A DNA stretch of 64,000 nucleotides from Bradyrhizobium quebecense (lineage in GTDB: Bacteria; Pseudomonadota; Alphaproteobacteria; Rhizobiales; Xanthobacteraceae): contig NZ_CP088022.1 of assembly GCF_013373795.3 (NCBI RefSeq), positions 7,378,001-7,442,000 of the forward strand, read 5' to 3'. The position numbers and the translations under genes were made by a program. Positions 56,597 through 64,000 of this stretch are shown here, in pieces; the stretch's first letter is position 1, and every line of letters begins with the position of its first letter. The notes under the pieces were generated by a model that was given only the letters and a program-made list of their open reading frames with translations, was not told where the DNA came from and searched no databases.

Positions 56597-57283
56597 TCAC
56601 CAGACCATCGGAACCAGGCGGTAACGCACGCGCCCGAGATATTCGGCATAGCCGTCGAGCTCGGCAGTGAGCATCCGCTCCTCCATCATGGATCTCAGGC
56701 CGAGCAGCGCCGCCATGACCGGCACGATGCCAAGGCCCCACCAGGATCCGAGCAGCAGCGGCGTGCCGACATAGGTCAACAGGCCGCTGGCATAGATCGG
56801 GTGGCGCACATAGGCGTACGGCCCCGTGGTCACCGCAGCATGCCCGCGCTCGCGCTGGATCTTCACGACGGGGGCGGCGTAGCTGTTTTCGCGGTAGGTC
56901 CGATAGACGATGTAGAACGATGCGGCGATCATCACCGCGCCGGCGCATTGCAGCCAGAACGGGACGAACGATGTCCGGTAGCGCACCGCGTCGAGCGCCA
57001 TCAGCGGCAGCCATGTCAGCCACAACAGCGGCATGATCGTCGTGATGACGCGATCCCACCCGGCCTGGCCGCGCGCGGTGCGGCGCTCCGCCAGTAGCCC
57101 CGGATCATGTCTTGCGAGCCATGCCTCCGTGATCAGTCCGCCGATCGTGATCTCGAGCAGGAACATCCAGGCGCCGGCCCATCGCATGGTGCCGGCCGCT
57201 AGAAACAGGAGCGTCCCAAGGCCCACAAACGTGCATGCGGCGCGGCGCAGATTGATGCGAGGAGGATTGCCGTTCTGGTTCAT
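56597..57283 (-). CDS. Isoprenylcysteine carboxyl methyltransferase-like membrane enzyme
   Basis: The 228-residue protein has several hydrophobic segments and ends with the ICMT/PEMT motif TTGPYAYVRHPIYASGLLTY with EERMLTAELDGYAEYLGRVR after it, which binds S-adenosylmethionine. GGAGAGAGAC precedes ATG 57283. It lies downstream of the small genes of the subtilase locus on the same strand, 99 bases after them, so it may be part of that transcript. The substrate is unknown. Confidence 0.82.
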   Translation of the reverse strand: MNQNGNPPRINLRRAACTFVGLGTLLFLAAGTMRWAGAWMFLLEITIGGLITEAWLARHDPGLLAERRTARGQAGWDRVITTIMPLLWLTWLPLMALDAVRYRTSFVPFWLQCAGAVMIAASFYIVYRTYRENSYAAPVVKIQRERGHAAVTTGPYAYVRHPIYASGLLTYVGTPLLLGSWWGLGIVPVMAALLGLRSMMEERMLTAELDGYAEYLGRVRYRLVPMVW

Positions 57284-57382
57284 GTCTCTCTCCGACGAGC
57301 GGCAACGGCCGCGCCGCCGGACCGGGCGGGCCGTTGCATGTCCGGGTAACGGATCGAAGCGCCGTTCAATGCGTGGACCTGA

Positions 57383-57721
57383 TTACGGTCTGCGGGTCCA
57401 GTTTCGTGCCTGTCCGGAATAGACCTTGCTCGGCAGCGCGCGGGCCGTTGGATCGAGCAGGATCTTCATCGCGGTGTTGAGCCGCGCCTCCGAACGCGGC
57501 GAGCCGTCATGGCGCATCTGCTGCGGAGCACCGGGGCCCTGCGGCGGCGCCATGTAGGCCGACGTTGTCGGCGGGGCGGGCGTGGTGGCGATCTTCGGAC
57601 GGGCAACAACGGCCGCCTCCAACGGGCGCCGCGCGTCGGCGAGGCTTGACGCTGCGGATGCTTCCGCGGGCGGCGGAGAGGCGGCGCTGTCGGATCCGGA
57701 TTTGCGGGGCGGTTTTGCCAT
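57383..57721 (-). CDS. Hypothetical protein, 112 aa, downstream of the subtilase locus
   Basis: ATG 57721 follows GGAGCCGATGCC. The first two thirds are low-complexity Ala/Pro/Ser-rich, the last third (RSEARLNTAMKILLDPTARA) is helical. No signal peptide, no family recognised. It lies 36 bases after the 59-residue gene, so it is probably co-transcribed with it. Confidence 0.6.
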   Translation of the reverse strand: MAKPPRKSGSDSAASPPPAEASAASSLADARRPLEAAVVARPKIATTPAPPTTSAYMAPPQGPGAPQQMRHDGSPRSEARLNTAMKILLDPTARALPSKVYSGQARNWTRRP

Positions 57722-57757
57722 GGCATCGGCTCCATAGGTTCGGTGATGACGACGACG

Positions 57758-57937
57758 TCAGGATTTGTCTTCGTCGGATGTGGTGCGTTTGGCGATGATC
57801 GGGTTGCGGTCGCTGATCGCGGCGAGCAGCGAGGCGTGGCTCACGACTGACGACACGACGATCTTTCCGGACGGCTCCATCCGGCGACCGTTCTGCTGCT
57901 GTTGCTGTGGGCTCCTGGCGGTGGATTTCTGCATCAT
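57758..57937 (-). CDS. Small protein, 59 aa, candidate substrate of the subtilase locus
   Basis: The start ATG 57937 (or 57934) has a strong GAGGAGG ribosome-binding site. The product has a Gln-run head (SPQQQQQNGRR), a hydrophobic Val/Ser/Ala stretch (SGKIVVSSVVSHASLLAAIS) and a charged end (TTSDEDKS). It matches no family I know. Position and size would suit a precursor peptide, but no recognition motif is known. Confidence 0.6.
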   Translation of the reverse strand: MMQKSTARSPQQQQQNGRRMEPSGKIVVSSVVSHASLLAAISDRNPIIAKRTTSDEDKS

Positions 57938-57995
57938 GTCGGCCTCCTCGAGGGCAGGGGTGGGGCCCGACAGCGCCGGGCCCCGAGTTTGGCGA

Positions 57996-58187
57996 TCAGA
58001 TGCCGAAAGCACCGAGGACGCCCGGCAGCGCCTGCACGGCCGTACCGAGGATGTCCTGCCAACCCTGCGGGTTGACCGACCCGTTGGTCGCCACTTCGGC
58101 AATCCGCTTCGGACCGCGCTCGATGCCCTCACACTGGATCGGGCTACGCACGCTGCCGAAGGTCTCAAAGTCGTTCCTTGCGTACAT
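57996..58187 (-). CDS. Small protein, 63 aa, candidate precursor peptide
   Basis: ATG 58187 has AAGGAGCTGAAC upstream, one of the best ribosome-binding sites in this part. The product has a charged N-terminal half with one Cys (SPIQCEGIERGPKR) and a hydrophobic, amphipathic C terminus (GTAVQALPGVLGAFGI). That charge-to-hydrophobic layout is common for leader plus core in ribosomal peptide products. No cyanobactin recognition sequence is visible. It is the first small gene after the PatG-like gene. Confidence 0.6.
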   Translation of the reverse strand: MYARNDFETFGSVRSPIQCEGIERGPKRIAEVATNGSVNPQGWQDILGTAVQALPGVLGAFGI

Positions 58188-58361
58188 GTTCAGCTCCTTC
58201 TTTCGGTTTGAATTGACGGCAACTACGGGAGGTGGGCACCGACCGGGGCAGCCGTCGCTGGACGTCGCCCAAGGGATCGCTCATCGCGTCGATCCCCTGG
58301 ACCACGTGACGCTAATTCGCGCCACGTTCTGATCTCCTCCGGACGCAGAGGAGCAATCGCG

Positions 58362-59594
58362 TCAATAGACCTGCCACTGCCGCAGCGGCCCGACCGCCAC
58401 CGGCACCACGTCGCTCACGTCGATCGTGTACTGATAGACTTCGCGCGCTTGGGTCAGGACCTGCGTCGGGTTGAAGAAGCGGTAGGTCACGTCGTGGCAT
58501 TCCGAGTCCGGCCGGCAGATGACGCTCTGGTCGACTTCGACGGTGTCGAGCCGCAGGCCCTTCTTGGCAGCGTCAATGAAGATCTTCCGCGTGTTGTAGG
58601 CATTCATCGCGGAATAGTTCAGCGCGCGGTCCTGCGGGGAGAGACCGACATTGCGGAACTCGTTGTAGATCCGCTCGAGGAAGCCTTCTGCGCCGTCCGG
58701 CCAGGGGAGCGGCCCGAACAGCGTGTAGAGATCCCACTGGTAGAAGCCGCGCCAATCGGTCACCAGCGTCGGCACGACGGTGCCATTGAGCAGCTTGGTC
58801 GTGTTGGTGCTGTCGACCCAGCCAGCCATCGAGACCCGCGCAACGCCGCCGGGCGGCGGGAATGCCGGGCGCGTCGCTGGTGGCTCGCCGCCGGCGGGGG
58901 CCGACATCGTCGCGATCGCCACGGTGCGGGTCGTCGCGGGATCGTCGTGCGAAACTTCCTGATGCCACAGTGCCAGGATCAGCGCGGCGAAGAACCCGAG
59001 ACCGAACACGTCGAGCGGCTTGATCGCATAGATCGGGATCGAATCGATCGTCATCGTCCAGGTGATGGCGTCGGCGTCCGGGAAGTTGTTGCCGGCCCCG
59101 GCCGGCGTCGCGGTCTCGCCTTCGGCCTGATTCAGCAGATAGCGCGCCATGATCGCCGGATTGTATGGCGCCGAGGTATCGCCGGAGTGGTCGCGCTCGG
59201 GCCCGAAGGCCGGATCGCCGCGGCCGATCAGGCTGTCGCGCCAGTTGGCGATCGCCTGCACGAAGTAGTCGAGGCGCGCTTCCTTGCCGAAATCGTAGAA
59301 CAGCCGGCCGATCGGGAAGGCGAGCTGTCCGGTGGACTCTGCCGTAGCGCCCCGCGGACGCATGCCGCCGCCACAGCCGCAGCTCTTCTCGCTGGTTCGA
59401 ACCGCGGGGGCTTCGTACATCGGCAGCGCCTGGGGCATTGCGACGGGAAGCGCATTGCTCGGCATCAGCGCGTGCAGCTGCTGCGGTTGCAGCCAGGTTT
59501 GCTGCGGCATCATGCCGGCCGTTGGCATCGCCATCTGCGGCATCATCATCGGCGGCATCACCATCTGGGGTGCCGGTGCCGGCATCCAGACCAT
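58362..59594 (-). CDS. PatG-type C-terminal domain protein (second part of the subtilase)
   Basis: The 410-residue frame opens with a Met/Pro/Gln-rich linker, then has QLAFPIGRLFYDFGKEARLD, a membrane-like segment (LGFFAALILALWHQE), LYTLFGPLPWPDGAEGFLER, CRPDSECHDVTYRFFNP and a C-terminal YQYTIDVSDVVPVAVGPLRQ. These resemble the C-terminal region of the PatA/PatG family of cyanobactin maturation proteases. The start ATG has no ribosome-binding site and lies in the end of the subtilase gene in another frame. One extra base in the run at 59609-59613 would join both parts. It may therefore be the second half of one broken or frameshifted gene. Confidence 0.78.
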   Translation of the reverse strand: MVWMPAPAPQMVMPPMMMPQMAMPTAGMMPQQTWLQPQQLHALMPSNALPVAMPQALPMYEAPAVRTSEKSCGCGGGMRPRGATAESTGQLAFPIGRLFYDFGKEARLDYFVQAIANWRDSLIGRGDPAFGPERDHSGDTSAPYNPAIMARYLLNQAEGETATPAGAGNNFPDADAITWTMTIDSIPIYAIKPLDVFGLGFFAALILALWHQEVSHDDPATTRTVAIATMSAPAGGEPPATRPAFPPPGGVARVSMAGWVDSTNTTKLLNGTVVPTLVTDWRGFYQWDLYTLFGPLPWPDGAEGFLERIYNEFRNVGLSPQDRALNYSAMNAYNTRKIFIDAAKKGLRLDTVEVDQSVICRPDSECHDVTYRFFNPTQVLTQAREVYQYTIDVSDVVPVAVGPLRQWQVY

Positions 59595-60817
59595 GTCGCC
59601 GCCCGCATGGGGGCGTGATACGGATAAGGCGCGGGTGCGGCGATCGGCGCGGCGACGACGCCGTGATCAACGGGGACGGCCATGGCCGCAGGTGCCGCCG
59701 GCGCGGCAGGCTGCGCCTCGCTTGGCATGATCCCGGCGTTGCTTCGCAGGACCGAGCCGTCCGGCCCGAATATGCGTGGAGCCGATGGTGCAGACATTGC
59801 TGATAGATCTCCCATGGAACCCTCTCTGGTTGCAGTTGGCTGAGCGGCGGATGACGGTTGGACGAAAGGGCGCGCGGACACTCCCCAGAAGCGGGGAGGC
59901 GCGGCCGTGGCACCCGACGGCATGACGGCGTCCGCCTGCTCGCCAAGCAGGGCGGCGACAGCCGCGGGAATATCGAGCCGTCCGGCGAGACAGCGCGAGG
60001 CGCTGCCGTCGTTGCGGCAGGGCACCGCGCTTTCGAGCAGCGCAGCATGGACGGCTTGCGGATCGGCCTTGCGTCCGTTCTGGCGCAGGCATGAGAGCAG
60101 CAGCGCGACGACACCGGTGACGATCGGCGCCGCGTAGCTCGTTCCGGAACGGAGGCTGACGTTGCGGACCGGCGAGGCGCCGGCGATGTTCTCGCCCGGT
60201 GCCAGGATGCCGTTTTCGAGATAGGCGTCGCCGAAATTGCTGAACGGCAGCGGGTTGCCGGCCAGATCGCATGCGCCGACCGCAAGCACCGAAGCGAGGC
60301 TGCCCGGCACCTGGACGCAGCGGCAGCCATCATTGCCGGCGGCGGCGACGATCAGCTTGCCGGCGCGTTCGCAGGCGCGCACCGCGTCGACCAGAATGCG
60401 ATCGGCCTGTCCCGTCGCGGATTGCTGACCGCTGCTGATGTTGATGATGTCGGCGCCCATCGCTAACGCCTGGTTGATCGCGAGCGCCAATGTGCTTTGC
60501 GAGGACGGCTCGATCTGCCCGGCGGCATTCTCGCGATAGATCGAGAACACGGTTGCGCTGCAGTTCGGCGCGACGCCGAGCACCGGGCTGCCGGGTGTCC
60601 CCATCAGCACGCTCGTGACATGCGTGCCGTGCTCGGACTGGATGATCGATGAAGACGGCGCGACGAATTCGCCGCCCATGGCGACACGGGCCTGCCTGAG
60701 CGAGGGATGATTGAGAGCGACGGGACCGTCGATGATCGCGATCTTCACCGCGGGGTCGCCACCCGACGTTCTCTGCCACAAGGCAGCTAGACCAGCGATG
60801 TCGGCAACTGGATTCAT
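59558..60817 (-). CDS. S8 subtilase of the PatA/PatG (cyanobactin maturation) type
   Basis: The 419-residue frame starts NPVADIAGLAALWQRTSGG, typical of PatA/PatG proteases, and has the subtilisin triad: Asp30 (IAIIDGPV), His63 (SEHGTHVTSV) and Ser227 (RSGTSYAAP), with the oxyanion Asn162 (AAGNDG). There is no signal peptide or prodomain. After residue 330 it becomes Pro/Ala-rich and then ends abruptly with a Trp/Arg/His-rich tail (TWSGCRHRHPRW) that looks out of frame. In cyanobactin pathways PatA removes the leader and PatG cleaves and closes the ring. ATG 60817 is preferred to 60910. Confidence 0.88.
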   Translation of the reverse strand: MNPVADIAGLAALWQRTSGGDPAVKIAIIDGPVALNHPSLRQARVAMGGEFVAPSSSIIQSEHGTHVTSVLMGTPGSPVLGVAPNCSATVFSIYRENAAGQIEPSSQSTLALAINQALAMGADIINISSGQQSATGQADRILVDAVRACERAGKLIVAAAGNDGCRCVQVPGSLASVLAVGACDLAGNPLPFSNFGDAYLENGILAPGENIAGASPVRNVSLRSGTSYAAPIVTGVVALLLSCLRQNGRKADPQAVHAALLESAVPCRNDGSASRCLAGRLDIPAAVAALLGEQADAVMPSGATAAPPRFWGVSARPFVQPSSAAQPTATREGSMGDLSAMSAPSAPRIFGPDGSVLRSNAGIMPSEAQPAAPAAPAAMAVPVDHGVVAAPIAAPAPYPYHAPMRAATWSGCRHRHPRW

Positions 60818-61169
60818 GAAATCGATCCTGGCCGATCTGCTGCGAATTCGTGCAGCCGATCCGTCTTCCACGGCAATCTGCAACCGCGCAGCGAACGAAA
60901 AGAGCGGCATGTCGCTGCGTTGGTGCTGTTGTGGCAGGTGTGCCGCGAAAGGCCTATTCGCCGCGGTGGATCAGAAAGGATCGAGCCGATGATACGGATC
61001 AACCGATCCGTGAGATCGATCCCGCGCCTCGAAAGATCGATCAAAGGGTTTAGTCGGGATCGGTCTCACGGCGTGATGCGGCGCGCATGCGTGCAAAGCC
61101 GCGCCGCATCTGCGCACCAATGCGTGCACGCGCTGCGGTCAGTCGAATACGGAATTCAGGTCGCTGGTG
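60818..61169. other. Intergenic region upstream of the subtilase gene
   Basis: These 352 bases hold the presumed promoter of the subtilase locus. CGGATC and GATCCG, separated by AACC, form a short perfect hairpin near 60997-61012, followed by GATCGAT repeats. No gene is supported. Confidence 0.45.
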
Positions 61170-61604
61170 TCAGTCGAGCTCGCGGCGACGATCGAGAGCC
61201 GGCGCAGATGATGCGATCCATGGCGCTTCGCGAACCCGCCGCATCGCCTGCGCCCGGCGCGGCAGGCCGAGCTTTTGCAGCACGTGATGGACGTGATGCT
61301 TGACGGTGGCAAGACTGAGATTGAGATCGCGTGCGATCTCCTTGTTCGACATGCCCTGCCCGATGAGCTTGAGGACCTCGCCTTCGCGGCGCGTCAGGCC
61401 CTGGTCGGTATCGATCGTATCCGCCTGACGTTCCATGCAAAACAACGCGCGCAGCAGTCCGCCGGAAATCTCGGCGCTGCAGGCAAGCCGCCCCGATGCC
61501 ACGTCCGACAGTGCGCGGCACAGCTCGTCGAAGCTGGCATTCCGGGAAATGTAGCCGCTGAACCCGGCTCGGCCGCAGCGGACCACGTCGCGCCCGAAAC
61601 TCAA
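61170..61604 (-). pseudogene. NarL/LuxR-type response regulator, N-terminally truncated
   Basis: The frame encodes only the last third of a receiver domain (RDVVRCGRAGFSGYISRNAS) and an intact LuxR-type helix-turn-helix (LTRREGEVLKLIGQGMSNKE, NLSLATVKHHVHHVLQKLG). The phospho-acceptor Asp and the first two thirds of the receiver are missing: the frame closes upstream with TGA, and neither other frame continues it. TTG 61604 has no ribosome-binding site. The stump might still bind DNA, but it is most likely a decayed regulator, perhaps once of the nearby subtilase locus. Confidence 0.7.
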
Positions 61605-62024
61605 CGAAATGGCGGATGAAAAGCCGTCTGCAGGTCGACGGCACCGGCATCCAGAAAGTCATGAAGGTAAGTATGCGGTATGCTGCCAGAGGTTGTATTA
61701 TATTATCAGGTCGAAATTACGGCTCTGATACGCGCGGGATCAAGAGATACAGTTCACATTCGAGCGTCGTGCCGGCAGCACGACGCAGGATACGAAGTGA
61801 TGGAGAGCGCGGCAAGGTGGCGACACGCAGCGCGTGTGTACCGTGGGGCTGCAGGAATCTCGTGGTGACTTCAACGCGGTAGTCATCGACGCCTAGATAT
61901 TTAGATAATTGACGCGTGTGGGTGCGGGTGCTCTGTACAAGATTACGTGTTCTTCGGCCGAGTGTGAGCGACGCAATGCCGCGCCTCGGATGTGCTCAAT
62001 CCAGATGCAGATCGACAGGATTCC
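61605..62024. other. AT-richer intergenic region
   Basis: These 420 bases separate the regulator remnant from the protease gene. An unusually AT-rich part (GTATTATATTATCAGG, near 61698) stands out from the surrounding DNA and could be a promoter or a scar of an earlier insertion. No gene is supported. Confidence 0.45.
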
Positions 62025-62786
62025 ATGACGAGCGTGATTCGAGCGACAGCCTTTCTGACCCTGTTGACGGCAACGCCGGCCTTCGCGATCGTCGGTGGTG
62101 GCGCGTCGTCGACCGATGGCGTCGCGCGCGCCGTCGTCACCATCGTCGGCTCGCGTGGCAATTTCTGCACCGGCGCGCTGATCGCGCCGAAGGTGGTGCT
62201 GACCGCGGCGCATTGCGTGCAGCCCGGTGCCGACTACAAGATCGTCGATTATGGGCCGGACCGGCAGCCGAAGCTGCAGAACGTCAAAACGGTCGCGATC
62301 CATCCCGGCTTTCGGATGCAGGCGATGACCAATCATGTCGCGACCGCCGATATCGCGCTGCTGCAGCTTGCGGACCCAGCCGCAGGCAAGGCGCCAGCCG
62401 TGCTCGGCATGCCCAACATTCCGATCCAGGTCGGCGGCCGTTTCACGGTCGCGGGCGTCGGTGTCACCGCGCGCGGCGACGGCAAGAGCGGCGGCAGCAT
62501 TCGCGTCGCCGGCCTGATCGCGAGCGGCAAGCCCGGCACCCTGCAGATTCGTCTGGTCGATCCGGTCGGGCAGGGCGTGCGCGACGGGCTCGGCGCCTGC
62601 ACCGGCGATTCCGGTGCGCCCGTGTTCGAGGACAAACCAGGCGGGCCTGTCATCGTCGGTGTGGTGAGCTGGTCCACCGGCCCGAGCGGCACCGCCGGCT
62701 GCGGCGGCATCACCGGGGTGACGCCGCTCACGCTCTATCGCGACTGGGTGATGCAGACCGCGCGCCAGTGGGGTGCGAGCTTCTGA
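62025..62786 (+). CDS. Exported trypsin-like serine protease (S1)
   Basis: The 253-residue protein has a signal peptide ending TPAFAIVGGG, and IVGGG resembles the activation site of chymotrypsin-fold proteases. The triad is in LTAAHCV (His), TADIALLQL (Asp) and GACTGDSGAPVF (Ser). The cysteines pair as in trypsins (NFC...AAHC; GAC...AGC). It is probably periplasmic or secreted. Its stop is 31 bases from the end of a transposase gene, so an IS has inserted right behind it. Confidence 0.9.
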   Translation: MTSVIRATAFLTLLTATPAFAIVGGGASSTDGVARAVVTIVGSRGNFCTGALIAPKVVLTAAHCVQPGADYKIVDYGPDRQPKLQNVKTVAIHPGFRMQAMTNHVATADIALLQLADPAAGKAPAVLGMPNIPIQVGGRFTVAGVGVTARGDGKSGGSIRVAGLIASGKPGTLQIRLVDPVGQGVRDGLGACTGDSGAPVFEDKPGGPVIVGVVSWSTGPSGTAGCGGITGVTPLTLYRDWVMQTARQWGASF

Positions 62787-62817
62787 AGTTACCTCGCCCC
62801 GCTTGCGGCTATCAGAT

Positions 62818-64000
62818 TCACACATTCTGAAGCCTTAGATTGGCGCCGTATTTGATGGCGTGGAACTTGGCAAGGCCGATGCGGATGACTTTGGGACCCG
62901 GCTTGCCGTAGTAGCCGGTCCAGCCGCCGAGGCGTGCGATGACCCAAGCGACAAAGGCCAGGGATCCCTTCGGGTGCGGATTGCGTTGCCGCTCGGTCTT
63001 GCCTTCGAGCCGGGCGGAGACGGCTTCGAGGATGGGTTGGTCGTCCGGCTCGAAGGCATCGCTCAGGAGCTGATCCGTGTTGCCGTCGCGGGCCTGGACG
63101 AGTTGCTTGATGGTGATGGCCGCAACGGCTGCAGCAGCGACGAAGTTGATCATGGCCTGCGGGTCGCCGATATCGGCTTCCTCTATATCGAAGCCTGCCG
63201 TCTTGAGCGTACGGAAGAACTCCTCGATCACCCAACGCGTCCGGTAGAAGCCGACCACTTGACGCGCGTCGTTCAATGTAGCGACAGCGTGGGTAGTCAA
63301 AAGCCGCCAATGCACAGGTGCGCTACCGTCTTTCGGCTCCGATACCTCGCGGACATCGACCAGCGTCAGGTGAACCGTCTCGGGCAACGTCGGATCGGCT
63401 CCATGGAGCGGCCGGCATACGGCCACCGGCGCGAAGCGCACTGCGAACTCGGTATCGCGCGCGCGCCGTCCTGGTGCGGCGGGGACCGTCATGGCAACGC
63501 GCCCTTGTTCGGCCTGGGCGTCGATGAAGGTGAACAGCAAATCCGGGTCTTCTTCGGACCCCTCGATCCGCCGATTCTGGCAGGCCCTCACAACCAATTC
63601 GACGTTTTGCGGACGCTTCACGAACAGTTCGTAAAAGTCGCTTTCGCGGTCCGATACCATCGTGACGCTGGCCGCCGCAGCCAGTACCTCACCCGCCCGT
63701 TCGCTGCTCTCGATCCATCGTTGCGATTCCTTAGCCGCCGTCGCCCGCTTGCGCCGTGGTGCCAACTCCTCTCGGTTACGGTTCCAGACCTGCATCGAGA
63801 CCAGACCGAGCAACCCTTGCGTCTCGGCCTCTACCGCCAGTGCCACATGCAGCAACAAACCCGCGGCATTGCCTTTGGCGACCGGTCCGTAGCATTGTCG
63901 CGACCGCCGGCCGCCCAAGATCAATTCCGACGTGTCCTGTGCGACAACAACATGCCGACCAGCCGCTCGCTGCCCGGTGAGGTCTCCGGCATGCCGTGAC
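62818..64000 (-). mobile_element. IS4-family transposase, cut by the window end
   Basis: The frame is open to the window edge, so the N terminus lies outside. The catalytic DDE residues are visible: the first Asp in AQDTSELILG, the second in MVSDRESDFYE, and the third as Glu in the YREK motif FYRTRWVIEEFFRTLK (Y-x2-R-x3-E-x6-K), which marks the IS4 family. About 393 residues are in the window. The IS end must lie between 62787 and 62817, but the terminal inverted repeat cannot be identified without the other end. Confidence 0.88.

Noticed and set aside
58449..59618. 389-codon plus-strand frame
   Set aside because: Antisense shadow of the PatG-like domain; low-complexity end.

Overview
The window is high-GC, tightly packed chromosomal DNA that looks alphaproteobacterial and most like Bradyrhizobium or a close relative. 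This is inferred from the gene families (acdS beside an Lrp-type regulator, minCDE, Bug/TctC binding protein, Tad-type pilins, CoxD/CoxE-like pair) and from intergenic repeats that I recognise from that group. No search could be run. No rRNA, tRNA or CRISPR array was seen.

Layout. 1-3.4 kb: end of an MFS permease, an accessory adenylate kinase, a short-chain dehydrogenase and an alpha/beta hydrolase, closely spaced on the plus strand. 3.4-5.4 kb: a LysR regulator, the relic of an ABC permease and two small secreted proteins. 5.5-19.6 kb: a purine salvage and degradation island. It holds a fused OHCU decarboxylase/HIU hydrolase, uricase, a two-gene xanthine-dehydrogenase-type molybdoenzyme, an 8-oxoguanine-deaminase-like amidohydrolase, a complete BMP-type nucleoside/purine ABC importer, a Tsx-like outer-membrane channel and a CDA-fold deaminase. 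Together these would carry purines from outside the cell to allantoin. 19.8-26.1 kb: a spermidine/putrescine-type ABC importer divergent from a cyanuric acid hydrolase/barbiturase family ring-opening amidohydrolase, followed by upp. This is a candidate pyrimidine, barbiturate or s-triazine module.

26.3-35.8 kb: two broken genes (a LivK-type binding-protein fragment and a spermidine-synthase-like gene with an in-frame amber codon), three Tad pilin-like genes, a secreted phosphodiesterase, a TctC-type protein and a TetR regulator with its own inverted repeat. 36-38.1 kb: minCDE plus a coupled small gene. 38.1-50.4 kb: a repeat, sirtuin, cytochrome c, LysM protein, acdR/acdS (ACC deaminase), a Deg-like protease, a metallophosphoesterase, a Baeyer-Villiger monooxygenase and recQ. 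50.6-57.3 kb: a DUF2235 hydrolase, membrane protein, CoxE/CoxD-like pair, PsiF-like protein, HAD hydrolase and an isoprenylcysteine-methyltransferase-like membrane enzyme.

57.4-60.8 kb is the most unusual part. A PatA/PatG-type (cyanobactin maturation) subtilase is followed in another frame by a PatG C-terminal domain, then by a run of very short genes with good ribosome-binding sites. The two protease parts would be one 818-residue protein if a single base were restored in a run of five G/C. This looks like an unstudied peptide-maturation locus outside cyanobacteria. The window ends with a truncated NarL/LuxR-type regulator, a trypsin-like secreted protease and an IS4-family transposase cut by the window edge.
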